A stretch of 64,000 bases of DNA from Cyclina sinensis. Its lineage: Eukaryota; Mollusca; Bivalvia; Venerida; Veneridae. The notes under the pieces are model-generated. The model ran no database searches. It was not told the origin of the DNA and worked only from the letters and a program-made list of their open reading frames with translations. The stretch is from positions 4,363,104-4,427,103 of the forward strand of contig JAAONU010000001.1 of the NCBI GenBank assembly GCA_012932295.1, read 5' to 3'. Both the position numbers and the translations under genes were made by a program. Shown one piece after another: positions 10,436-23,259 of the stretch. How positions within the stretch are numbered: the first letter of the stretch is position 1; every line of letters begins with the position of its first letter.

Positions 10436-13400
10436 TTCTATAAATCCATGCCATCAGAGACACTTGTAACTCTTTTTATCCGTGCCATCACAGTAATTCT
10501 ATGAATCCATGCCATCACAGTTTCTTGTAATTCTATAAATCCATGCCATCACAGAGCTACTTGTAATTCTATAAACCCATGCTATCACAGAGTTACTTGT
10601 AAGTCCGTTAATCTTTGCCATCACAGTTGCTTGTAATTCTATACATCTGGGCCATCACAGTTGCTTGTTTCTCTTTTTATCTGTGCCATCACAGAGTTTA
10701 TTGTAATTCAATGAATCCATGCCATCACAGTTGCTTGTAATTATATAAATTCATGCCATCACAGAGCTACTTGTAATTCTATTAATCAATGCCATCACAG
10801 TTGCTTGTAATTCTATAAATCCATGCCATGACAGTTGCTTGCAATTCTATAAATAAGTGCCATCACAGTTGCTTGTAATTCTATAAATCCATGCCATCAC
10901 AGTCACTTGTAACTCTTTTTATCAGTGCCATCACAGAGTTTCTTGTAATTCTATAAATCCATGCCATCAGAGACACTTGTAACCCTTTTTTATCCGTGCC
11001 ATCACATAGTTTCTTGTAATTCTATAAATCCATGCTATAACAGTTGCTTGTAATTCTATAAACCCATGCTATCACAGAGCTACTTGTAATTCTATAAACC
11101 CATGCTATCACAGAGCTTCTTGTAATTCCGTTAATCCATGCCATCACAGTTGCTTGTAACTCTTTTTATCCGTGCCATCACAGATTTTCTTGTAATTCAA
11201 TGAATTCATGCCATAACAGTTGCTTGTAATTCTATAAATCCATGCCATCACAGTTGCTTGCAATTCTATAAATAAGTGCGATCACAGTTGCTTGTAATTC
11301 TATAAATCCATACCATCACAGTCACTTGTAACTCTTTTTATTCGTGCCATCACAGAGTTACTTGTAATTCCGTTAATCCTTGCCATCACAGTTGCTTGTA
11401 ATTCTATACATCTGTGCCATCACAGTTGCTTGTAACTCTTTTTATCCGTGCCGTTACAGAGTTTTTTGTAATTCAATGAATCCATGCCATCACAGTTGCT
11501 TGTAATTATATAAATCCATGCCATCACAGAGCTACTTGTAATTCTATTAATCAATGCCATCACAGTTGCTTGTAATTCTATAAATCCATGACATCACAGT
11601 TGCTTGCAATTCTATAAATAAATGCCATCACAGTTGCTTGTAATTCTATAAATCCATGCCATCACAGGCACTTGTAACTCTTTTTATCCGTGCCATCACA
11701 GAGTTTCTTGTAATTCTATAAATCCATGCCATCAGAGACACTTGTAACCCTTTTTATCCGTGCCATCATATAGTTTCTTGTATTTCTATAAATCCATGCC
11801 ATCACAGTTGCTTGTAATTCTATATATATGTGCCATCACAGTTGCTTGTGATTTTATAAATTTATGCCATCACAGAGCTACTTGTAATTCTAATAATCCT
11901 TGCCATCACAGAGCTACCTGTAGTTCTATAAATCCATGCCATCACAGAGCTACCTGAAATTCTATAAATCCATGACATCACAGTTGCTTGTAATTCTATA
12001 AATCCATGCCATCAGAGTTGCTTGCAACTTTATAAATCAGTGCCATCAGAGTCACATGTAACTCTTTTTATCCGTGCCATCACAGAGTTTCTTGTAACTC
12101 TATGAATCCATGCCATCACAGTTGCTTGTAATTCTATAAATCCATGCCATCAGAGACACTTGTAACTCTTTTTATCCGTGCCATCACAGTAATTCTATGA
12201 ATCCATGCCATCACAGTTTCTTGTAATTCTATAAATCCATGCCATCACAGAGCTACTTGTAATTCTATAAACCCATGCTATCACAGAGTTACTTGTAATT
12301 CCGTTAATCTTTGCCATCACAGTTGCTTGTAATTCTATACATCTGGGCCATCACAGTTGCTTGTAATTCTATACATCTGGGCCATCACAGTTGCTTGTAA
12401 TTCTATACATCTGGGCCATCACAGTTGCTTGTAATTCTATACATCTGGACCATCACAGTTGCTTGTAATTCTATACATCTGGGCCATCACAGTTGCTTGT
12501 TTCTCTTTTTATCTGTGCCATCACAGAGTTTATTGTAATTCAATGAATCCATGCCATCACAGTTGCTTGTAATTATATAAATTCATGCCATCACAGAGCT
12601 ACTTGTAATTCTATTAATCAATGCCATCACAGTTGCTTGTAATTCTATAAATCCATGCCATGACAGTTGCTTGCAATTCTATAAATAAGTGCCATCACAG
12701 TTGCTTGTAATTCTATAAATCCATGCCATCACAGTCACTTGTAACTCTTTTTATCAGTGCCATCACAGAGTTTCTTGTAATTCTATAAATCCATGCCATC
12801 AGAGACACTTGTAACCCTTTTTTATCCGTGCCATCACATAGTTTCTTGTAATTCTATAAATCCATGCCATAACAGTTGCTTGTAATTCTATAAACCCATG
12901 CTATCACAGAGCTACTTGTAATTCTATAAACCCATGCTATCACAGAGCTTCTTGTAATTCCGTTAATCCATGCCATCACAGTTGCTTGTAACTCTTTTTA
13001 TCCGTGCCATCACAGATTTTCTTGTAATTCAATGAATTCATGCCATAACAGTTGCTTGTAATTCTATAAATCCATGCCATCACAGTTGCTTGCAATTCTA
13101 TAAATAAGTGCGATCACAGTTGCTTGTAATTCTATAAATCCATACCATCACAGTCACTTGTAACTCTTTTTATTCGTGCCATCACAGAGTTACTTGTAAT
13201 TCCGTTAATCCTTGCCATCACAGTTGCTTGTAATTCTATACATCTGTGCCATCACAGTTGCTTGTAACTCTTTTTATCCGTGCCGTTACAGAGTTTTTTG
13301 TAATTCAATGAATCCATGCCATCACAGTTGCTTGTAATTATATAAATCCATGCCATCACAGAGCTACTTGTAATTCTATTAATCAATGCCATCACAGTTG

Positions 13401-13636
13401 CTTGTAATTCTATAAATCCATGACATCACAGTTGCTTGCACTTCTATAAATAAATGCCATCACAGTTGCTTGTAATTCTATAAATCCATGCCATCACAGG
13501 CACTTGTAACTCTTTTTATCCGTGCCATCACAGAGTTTCTTGTAATTCTATAAATCCATGCCATCAGAGACACTTGTAACCCTTTTTATCCGTGCCATCA
13601 TATAGTTTCTTGTATTTCTATAAATCCATGCCATAA
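10105..13636. repeat. Tandem higher-order duplication of about 1.7 kb inside the array
   Basis: The block from about 10105 to 11804 recurs at 11801-13636 with nearly the same sequence, including rare variants such as TTGCTTGTGATTTTATAAAT at 10146 and 11842. The offset is 1696 bases up to about 10650. It then becomes 1832, because the second copy carries four extra 34-base monomers of the ATACATCTGGGCCATCACAG type (about 12340-12490), an increase of exactly 136 bases. Differences such as CATGCTATAACAG versus CATGCCATAACAG show slight divergence. Confidence 0.88.
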
Positions 13637-15669
13637 CAGTTGCTTGTAATTCTATAAACTTATGCTATCAAAGAGCTACTTGTAATTCTATAAACCCATG
13701 CTATCACAGTGCTTTTTTTAATTCCGTTAATCCTTGCCATCAGATACTTGTAATTCTTTACATCTGTTCCATCACAGTTGCTTGTAACTCTTTTTATCCG
13801 TGCCATCACAGAGCTTCTTGTAATTCAATGAATCCATGCCATAACAGTTGCTTGTAATTATATAAATCCATGCCATCGCAGAGCTACTTGTAATTCTATA
13901 AAACCATGCCATCACAGTTGCTTGTAATTATATAAATCCATTCCATTACAGAGCTACTTGTAATTCTATAAATCCATGCCATGACAGTTGCTTGTTATTC
14001 TATAAGTCCATGCCGTCACAATTGCTTGTAATTCTATAAATCCATGCCATCACAGTCACTTGTAACTCTTTTTATCCGTGCCGTCACAAAGTTACTTGTA
14101 ATTCTATAAATTCATGCCATCACAGTTGCTTGTATTTCTATAAATCCACGCCATCACAGAGCTACTTGCAATTCAGTTAATCCTTGCCATCACAGTTAAT
14201 TGTCATTCTATAAATCCGTGCCATCACAGTTAATTATAATTCTGTATATCTGTGCCATCACAGTTAATTGTAATTCTATAAATCCACGCCATCACAGAGC
14301 TACTTGCAATTCACTTAATCCTTGCCATCACAGTTAATTGTAATTCTATAAATCCGTGCCATCACAGTTAATTGTAATTCTATAAATCCTTGCAATCACA
14401 GTTAATTGTAATTCTATAAATCCGTGCCATCACAGTTAATTGTAATTCTATATATCTGTGTCATCACAGTTCCTTGTAATTCTATAAATCCATGCCATCA
14501 CAGTTGCTTGTAATTCTATCAATCCATGCCATCACAGTTGCGTGTAATTCTATAAATCCATGCCGTCACAGTTGCTTGCAATTCTATAAATCCATGCCAT
14601 CACAGTTGCTTGTAATTCTATAAAACATGCCATCACAGTTTCTTGTAATTCTATAAATCCACGCCATCACAGAGTTACGTGTAATTGTGTAAATCCATGC
14701 CATCACAGAGCTACTAGTAGTTCAATAAATCCATGCCATCACATAGCTACTTTTTATTCCTTTAATCCTTGCCATCACAGTTAATTGTAATTCTATAAGT
14801 CCGTGCCATCACAGTTAATTGTTATTCTATATATCTGTGCCATAACAGAGCTACTTTTAATTCTATTTATCCAGGCCATCACAGTTGCTTATAATATATA
14901 TAAATCCATCCTGTCACAGATCTACTTGTTATTCCGTTAATCCCTGCCATCACAGTTAATTTTAATTCTTTAAATCCGTGCCATCATAAAGCTACTTGTA
15001 ATTCTATAAATCCGTGCCATCACAGGGTTACTTGTAATGCTATAAGTCCATGTCATCACAGTTGCTTGCAATTCTATAAATCCATGCCATCACAGTTGCT
15101 TGTTATTCTATAAATCCATGCCATCACAGTTGCTTGTATTCTATAAATCCATGCCATCACAGTTGCTTGTAATTCTATAAATTCATGCCATCACAGTTGC
15201 TTGTATTCTATAAATTCATGCCATCACAGTTGCTTGTAATTCCATAAATCCATGCCATCACAGTTGCTTGCGATTCTATAAATCTATGCCATCCCAGAGT
15301 TACTTGTAATTCTATAAATCATTGCCATTACAGAATTGTTGCTTATTCTATAATTTCATTTTATTGAAAATTACTCTTGATGCTATAAAGCTGTATCAAC
15401 ACAGATTTTTTTTCTGTCAACAAATACTGCGTTGACTTATTCTGAAATGTTTTACTAGTAGATCAAACATCTGAACCATTAGGGTAGGTAAAAAGATAAG
15501 AAAAAACTTCGAAGCCACTTCTTTTGATTAACATAAAACACGTGTTATTTTGAAATTCTTGTCAAAAAATTGTAAAAAGTAGGTGTTATTCTCAAATAAT
15601 TTCATACTTCTCAGTAGCTGGTATCTGTTTGGCTACTGGCAACACTTACATACAACTGTGTCAAACAGT

Positions 15670-16235
15670 CAGTCTAGTGATTTAGTGACTTTAGCAATCT
15701 AGTGACTGTAGCAATCTAGTGATTATATTGCCCTAGTGACTGTAGTGATCCAGTGACTGTAGCAATCTAGTGACTGTATAAATCCTGAGACTGTAGACAT
15801 CTGGTGACTGTGGGAATCCGGTGACTGTAGTGATCCAGTGACTGTAGCAATCTAGTGACTGTAACAATCAATAGACTTTAGAAATCTGGGGACTATAGAA
15901 ATCCAGTGACTGTAGAAATCCAGTGATTGTTGCAGTCTAGTGACTGTAGTGATCCTTTGAGTGTAGTGATCTGGTGACTTTATCAATCTAGTGACTGTAG
16001 CAATCTTGTGACCGTAGAAATCCAGTAACTGTAGCAATCCTTTGAGTGTAGTGATCCAGTGACTTTAGCAATCTAGTGACTGTAGCAATCTGGTGATTTT
16101 TGAAATCCAGTGACTGTAGCAATCTATTGATTGTAGTGATCTAGTGGTATGACTGTAGTTATCCAATAACTGTATAAATCTAGTAATTTTAGCTATCTGC
16201 TGACTGTAGAAATTTAGTGACTGTAGTGACCTCAA
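15670..16235. repeat. 17-bp minisatellite
   Basis: About 33 imperfect copies of AGTGACTGTAGCAATCT, with variants GTAGTGATCC and GTAGAAATCC. It is separate in sequence from the 34/36-bp array that ends about 270 bases earlier. Two minus-strand open frames of 61 and 75 codons here are repeat artefacts. Confidence 0.93.
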
Positions 16236-16700
16236 GTCTGTGAGGTAGAGAGTCCAAGCCCTAAATTTAACAGGTTTTCTTAGGCGACCCATTAAAGATG
16301 TAATAGAACAGGGATGATTCAGAATATTTGATATTATTTTTATTTTCTACTATCTTTTGAAACATAATGAACAACCCTCATCTGGGGGGGGCATACCCCA
16401 ATATAAAGTCATATGTACCAGGGGATGGTTTTATCAATGGTCATAAGACTTGGTCGTACACCCAGACTTATGATGGAGACCTGTTCTGTGGAAAATGTTG
16501 CAGTAACAAAAGTTTAAATTAGTGTTGTAACTTTAAGACTACATCAAGCAAGTTGCAATTCAGACGTAAGTCTACAAAAATGGTGGCTTTTTAAAAACAA
16601 TCCCTAGAAACTTAAAGAATAAATTGTTTCATTTATCATATTTTACTTACTTGGACAATGCAAAAATACAAAAAACAAAAGCAAAACAAACCGCCAAAAG
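16236..16700. other. Spacer between the 17-bp array and the CCDC33 3' end
   Basis: No gene seen. It includes a G-run (16385-16391) and a stretch of A-rich sequence near 16660-16690. Confidence 0.4.
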
Positions 16701-16714
16701 ATTCATTTATATGC

Positions 16715-16720
16715 TTTATT
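16715..16720 (-). terminator. CCDC33: Candidate poly(A) signal of CCDC33
   Basis: AATAAA on the minus strand, about 1.57 kb past the CCDC33 stop codon. It would end a 3' UTR covering 16700-18288, a stretch with no other coding signal. Nearer cryptic signals cannot be excluded. Confidence 0.35.
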
Positions 16721-18288
16721 ATAATAGATACATACATGTATATCACAGATAAGATGACTTAAGTCATTATTGCAACTAATTTTCAACAGTTCTATGACCT
16801 TTCTGAAGTCAGAAAAGAAATCCTTGAAGACTACACATTTATATTGGTTTGAAAAACAATAAACAATTAGTTTTTCTGTACACAAAGTATTGCTAGTGAA
16901 CACTGTAAATCACCCAATATTTCCTTTGTTGTCTTTCAGAAGAACCACCTGCCTTCAGGAACAAAGCTCTTAACACCCATTTCTGTTCTTTAAAAAAAAG
17001 CACTTCCAACAAATGAAGATTAATAAATTACTAAGGGGTATTTAGACAATTTTCCATGGTGACTATTTTTAACACTAAATGATTTTTTAACATATCACAG
17101 AATATAAACATCAGATGGACGGAATTACACTTGTCACATTTGATTCAAATACAAATATGGCAGTGACCATAATATGCTTAAACAATAAATCATCATATTA
17201 CTGGTACTATATTTTTTGTTGCCTTTTTTCTTTATAGAAGTCATGGTCATGCAACAAAATACAAGCAGTAACAAGTGTCTTCTTTGTAACATTTTCTGTC
17301 TGTAAAAACTCTCTTCAGCAATATTTCAATATTACATAGGTGAGCAGTTTGGTCTCACATTGCTCATGGAATTCACAAGAAACTCCAACTTCCTGCTGAA
17401 AACATTCAGGCATGCTACCAAAGCTCAAACCTCTGACTTGTAGCCAGTAAATGGTTAACAAGTCAGTGATTTCACCCATCCACAAATGTAATGGTCACAT
17501 CGCCTTTGTTGATCAGAAGATTCAAATTTAGAAGCAATTTTAGGAACAATGTATGAGATTCTAAAGGAATCATTTCCACTGAAAATGGAGATAACGACAT
17601 ACAATTCACAATCAACAAGCTTACTCATGTAACATTTGTGAACAATTTTTGGTTAACAATAAGATTTAACAATGGATTATAAGTGAAACATATTCAATAC
17701 ACTGTAAGTAACCAGTTACTCATGATGGTACAACATTCATTTTCACATGTTTCTGATGATTTTTACTATCTTTGTGAGATGAAGATGAGACATACAGAGT
17801 GCAGCTGGTCATGTAACATATACTAAAACTGTCCTCCCCAACATATTTCATTTTACCCAAAACCCTCTTAGCTTTCAGTGTGTAATATCCACAATCATGT
17901 GCTTGATTTTGATTTTTGTTTGATAGATAATCTATCTTGTCTCTTGCATGGTGTTTCTGTCTCCTTACTGAGAAATATAAGGGAAATAACTAAACTAGAG
18001 AACGCAGAGTTTTATACATGTGTAATAATGAAAATGACAGTAGTGGAATAAATGTCCATTTTAAATACAACATCAATAGTCTTGTATTAAATGCTCTCAT
18101 ATCTCATTAAAGATAGTATCAGTAATTAAAACCAAATCAAAGGATTGTAGTGCACTTGTGAACTTTGACAAATATCCTCAAATTAAATGTCTATTTTATT
18201 TCATCTGTGTAACTGTTCAGTGTCCTGATTGTATTTGGGAGCTGTATACAGAAGCTGTGATTCATTGTAGAGAACATCTTGTTATCAT
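16721..18288 (-). other. CCDC33: Probable 3' UTR of CCDC33
   Basis: AT-rich sequence after the TAG at 18289-18291 with no exon-like coding segment on either strand. It is assigned as 3' UTR because no splice acceptor or further gene intervenes before the poly(A) signal near 16715. Confidence 0.4.
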
Positions 18289-21200
18289 CTAATCCCTCTT
18301 TGAGAGAAGCGTCAAGGATAGACAGGGAGACAATCGTTTCATACCACTTTTACGAACACCATCATTCTGAAACATACATACTGTATTAGAAACAAATTTG
18401 AGCACTGCAATTCATACCTTATATTGAGCATTATGGAACCTTCTAGGAAAGGTTATTCTGTACTAATTTAGAGCATTTGCTTACATACATTAGTTTTAAA
18501 TGTAATTAGTCAAATGCTTATGTCTAATAGGCTAAACCTATTTTATGTACAACACTTTGCAGATCTATACTTTTGAAATCTATTTGCTACATGTTTGTAG
18601 GATTTTAATAACTTGCATCAAAAGATTAGCTACACTTACATACAAGTTCCCAAACAGCGACACAAAGTAACAGAGACACAAAGTAATATCAACAACAAAC
18701 TTATGTTCAACTAAAATGTCTAACACCATGAAACTATAATCAAACTATTTGCAGCCTACATTGTTAGGCATATTTATCAATCTATCTTCTAACGATGAAA
18801 CAGTTTGCATTCTGTTTTCAAACTGAACAGAAAAAAAGACCTGAAAAATCACTTTGATAAATTTGGAAAAATGAAAGTTAAAACAATCTCCAAATTTCAA
18901 ACATTTAATCAAAATGTTTCAGTTACCTTTAAGGAATGGAGATAAGGGAGATAACTAAAGGAAGCAATAAAGAATATGAAAATCTGGATAGCCTTTACTA
19001 AATTCAAGGGGGAAGTCAGTTGCAAAAAGCAAACTGAAATACCGAAACATCTAATAAACATTCAATGTACTATTTGGTTAGAAGAAAGAACATATAGTGA
19101 TGAAAATAACTTTGCACTCTGCTAAGTAATGTACCAGCTTAAAACAGAATGAAATGAAAATATATATACGTATTCATAAAATGAAATAAATGTAACAAAC
19201 CATGCCTGCAACAATATTCATTCTTTTCATGAGGATTGCCTGGTTGCCTTTATAAACAAGTAATTTTGTCCCTCAGAATTTTTCTTTCTAAAGTTCACTA
19301 GTATCCAAGACTTTCAACAAGTAATAAAGATAAGCAATAACTGTGCACACAGTCAAATCAAGTTAGAAAGCTGTTTATAAGGTAAAATAAAGCTTTCTTA
19401 CTGCAAAGACAGGATAGTCATGTAAGATTGTTCCAGTGGATCGTCCAAACCCGTGCTCTGCTTCGTTCAGCCGTAAATTCAGACCGGCTCTCTCTTTACC
19501 CCAGTCACGAGAATTCTGGGCCAGCTGTTAAACAATATACAACATAAGATGAATGACATAATGAGAATAATGATGAAAAAGAAAACATTTTCATCATTTA
19601 TAACTTTTCTGTACAAAATGCAATACAGAAAAATATGACAGTAATTACTGGCCTTGAATGTACACATGCATTTAAATATCTAATGGTAAAGAATCCTCTC
19701 TATCTATCTGAGTTTATTTATCATCGATACCATTTTCCCATACAACCAACGCCCCTGCAGAGATTAGTTGTTATATGTTGTGGGGATGGTGCAAGATACA
19801 AAAAGCATTCCTTTCAAGAGACAACCCTGGTTCTTTTGCATGCTCAGTGTACAGCACTGATACACTGGACCTCCGTTTAATGTCTCATCCGAAAGACAAT
19901 TAGTAATGTTAGTGGAGAAGCGGGGGCTCAATCTCGTGACCCCTGGTTACAAGTCCAGGGCATTACCACTGGACCACTGATTCATTCCTTTTACAGAATA
20001 AATTCTAGTTCTGTATAAGACTTACTTGATTTTCAAGGGAGGCAATCCTGCCTTCTGCTTTTTCCAATGCTTGATAAAGTTCCATTTTCTCAAGGTCATC
20101 ATTTGCATTTCCTCCTGTAGTTCTCAACTGTATCTGGAAAAAATAAATTTGGCATTGTAAAGTAAGCCATATAGAAAATAACTTGCTCACATGTAAAAGC
20201 AGAAATATGGTACTTGGAGATGAGTTTGAAAGAAAACAAGTTTCATTTATGATTCTGCATTGATTTGATGAGACATCTAGTAAATAGAGATTTTCTAAAA
20301 TTTTGTTTCGTGTTTTCCTCTTTGAAAAAAGTTTGATCTTTAGGACCCTATCATATAAGTGACTTGCACCTTTACTTTTAAAGAAACCAAAAACATGACC
20401 TATATTACTTAAAATCCTTTCTTAAGATATCAGACCCATATATATTTAACTGTTTTTCAAAACCCCTCAGTTAACTGAGCATTTTTTTAAAGGAACAAGC
20501 TCTTCATTTCAGTGAAGCTTGAATTCATGCCCTTCCTTAGAAAGGTCTCAAATGTGCACAAAATAATCGAATAGAGTACTAATCAGAGAAGAGGCTAAGA
20601 AATAATGGCCCCTAATATCTTATCTTTTAATGTTTATACATACTCTGAGTTCATCAATTTGTTCCCTCAATCTCTTGTTCTCCTGTAACAACACTTCATT
20701 GGCATCTTGTGAAGCCTTATCTGAATGAAAGCAAAAAACATTAGTAAGATTTTCTGTGAAATATTTGTGCACAACTCATAGCTGTATATAACTTAGATAT
20801 TTATTACAACATATCCCTAAGTGTCTGTAGTTATGCCTATGATATAGTTCCCATTCATTTTCTGAACAATTTGTTCCCATACTTGGATAGAACAGAGGTT
20901 ACTCACAGTAATTTATAATGTTATGTCTTCAGTTAAAGTGTCTACTCTTCAGTAAATGATTTATTTCAAAACTACAGTTTTACTATTTGGGGATACAGTT
21001 TACAGAACAGGAATTGTTTTGCACTGGGTAAGATTTCAGTGAGCAACCACAATGTCTTTCTCTGTGATGGTCGAGATGAAATTTCTGACAACAAATAGTT
21101 CAGCAGAAAACAAGCATATGTTATTTCACACAAGTACATGCTATCACATACCTTTCTGGTACCTGCCCCTCTCTCTATGATGTTTCTCGAGGACTTTCTC

Positions 21201-23259
21201 CATCTGTTGTATAACACTTTCCTGTTTCTTACATGCCTCTTCTAATTTCTTCATCTTCTTCAGTTTGTCCTGTAGTTTCTGTATCATTACCTGCTGACTC
21301 GCATGGGCCTTCTGAAGCTTCAGGAAATTCTTCTCCTGGTCATTTTTCTATAAATAAAAAATGAGCAGTGCTATGTGAAGACCAACACAAGGATTTTACA
21401 GACATTCGCATACCAGTATAAGCATGCAAGAAATCAATAGAAATTGCAAGGAATTTTTCATTTCAAGGTTTTTGGGTTGAAAAAGTCAGAGATACAGTGT
21501 GCAAGAATTACTTGTAACATATTGGTTTCATACATACATATGAATAATCAAATGTGACTGTTTACTAAGACAACATCTATTCATAAACTGTTTACACATG
21601 AAGGTAAATTAGATGTGATGACAGAAATTCCATATGATGTTACCTGAAAATGTCTAAAGGTAGAAGTGGCCACTAGAACCATATTTTAAGTAAGATAGTG
21701 ATACCCTGACCAAATTTGGAAACTTCTTCTCAATATACTGACAACTTAAGGTATTCTATGTATAAAATTAATATACTTGAAATTTGACAGACAATTTAAC
21801 TGTCAAATAAGAATCTACACAACCATACTGGATAAAAATCAATGTGCCTTAAACTCAAAGATTAAAAAGTAAACCATATCATTGGAATTGGTGCAAGAAA
21901 CGTAATTATCACAGAATGGACTACACACCTTTATAAGTTCATTCTGTGTTTTCTGCAGTCTGTCTTTATATGACTTAAGGTCTGAGGTTTGTGAAGCCAA
22001 TGTCTGTTTTATAGCAGCTGAAATCAACACATCATACACTTTTATTTTCCTCTGTGTAAAGATTGAATACACACTTACTTTTTACTGGTTGATACTTTTT
22101 AAACTTCATAATAAAACAAATGTAAGCAGCTTTTCTAAATCTGCAGGTAACATAAACATTAAAGATCTGACATAAAATTAAAAACCTATTTTCTATTCAT
22201 TTAAATTACTTACTATACAACTTTTTGTCTATTCTATGTTGATATTACATGGATCAATATTGTGAAGTTTCACAAAGCAGGAAATTGTTCAGATACAAGC
22301 AACGTTACCATATCTAGAAAGTATTTCAGGTTTCGGTCAAGCCATCCAGCTCAGCACTGTCCACCATTAATCGACTAGCATCATTGAAGCTAGCAAGGTT
22401 ACGTCTCAAGTTACTGTTGATATCTTCCAGTTCTCGGATCTGACCTCTCAAGGTCATAATGTCGGAACCCATCTTGTGGAACAGCATCTCTATAGTTACC
22501 CAGCTCCTTTGACTGGTGTTCAACTAATATCATTGAGTTCTTGTCTAGTTCATCCCCATCATACCTACAAACAGGAAGTGAAAAGATATGTACATCTAAA
22601 GAGGTGGATCAGTGGTCCAGTGCTAATGTGCTGGACTTGTGATCCAGGTGTATGAGTTCGATCCCAAACTCCTCCCCTAACACTACTAATTATGGACTGG
22701 AGGGTCATTGGCGATATGACTGGATATGAATAATTACCAGTATGAATACCTGAAATGTATTATATGCATTTGTTTTATCAATTTTGAGATGTTGCTGTTC
22801 TATCATTGGTCGACAATTTTTGTTGCTGCCTACCAATTTCGGTGCGTTTAGTGAACAGTATTCTGTGAATAAATCATGGTAGTAACAATGGTTTGACTGT
22901 TTTATTTTCATTTTCCTAATCCTATCTATTATCTTGTAAAGGCGCATTTGCTAAAAACAATTTGTGTCATTTGGCCAAACATTTTTGCTGCAAGAACTTG
23001 AAAGCAGAGATACATCTGTGGTGCCTAATCAATTAAAATATACAGGAATTTGTTTGTCTGTTTGTTTTTTATAAAAGTAAGAAAACTTATAAATATGTGA
23101 ATATTCAATAAATGGTCTTTACCCGCCCAGTTTCTTTGAGGGTCCTGGAGCTGGAGATCTGGCAGTGGGAGCTCCCTCTCCTGGCTGGAAGATGTACTGG
23201 TACTCCGGGAGAACCTGCTCCATGGCTGTGAATGGTGGCATCTCCCCATCTTTGGTTGG
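18289..23259 (-). CDS. CCDC33: CCDC33 exons 15-22: C-terminal coiled-coil region
   Basis: Exon 15 (23123-23259) gives PTKDGEMPPFTAMEQVLPEY. Exon 16 (22309-22564) starts YDGDELDKNSMILVEHQSKE and carries the best-conserved block (HKMGSDIMTLRGQIRELED, then LTKPEILSRY). Exons 17-20 are strongly heptad-like (LKSYKDRLQKTQNELIK; ESVIQQMEKVLEKH; LLQENKRLREQIDELR; ELYQALEKAEGRIASLENQ), indicating a long coiled coil at about residues 800-1020. Exon 21 ends in EHGFGRSTGTILHDYPVFA. Exon 22 (18289-18366) is a short terminal exon ending SKRD-stop. Exon 16 needs two single-base removals (one of the GG pair at 22478-22479, and one base near 22341) to keep one frame. Together they restore the phase expected by exon 17. 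Confidence 0.85.

Larger units (their letters stand above)
7650..15400. repeat. 7.7-kb array of a 34/36-bp monomer (about 220 copies)
   Basis: The core monomer is TCCATGCCATCACAGTTGCT followed by TGTAATTCTATAAA (34 bases). A second class replaces TTGCT by AGCTACT (36 bases). Further classes have TTAATTG, or TCACTTGTAACTCTTTTTAT with ATCCG before the core. Both ends are degenerate (7650-7760 and 15300-15400) while the interior is more uniform, as expected if unequal exchange homogenises the centre. Short plus- and minus-strand open frames inside it (for example at 8299-8562, 9261-9449, 9886-10143) only reflect the repeat. No unique spacers occur between repeats, so it is not CRISPR-like. Confidence 0.97.

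Noticed and set aside
7650..15400. CRISPR-like array
   Set aside because: Repeats are contiguous with graded variants and no unique spacers, in an intron-bearing eukaryotic genome.
15852..16292. Minus-strand ORFs of 61 and 75 codons
   Set aside because: Produced by the 17-bp minisatellite.
22605..22680. tRNA gene
   Set aside because: A- and B-box-like motifs are present but the acceptor and anticodon stems do not pair; it matches the head of the SINE at 19735-19988.
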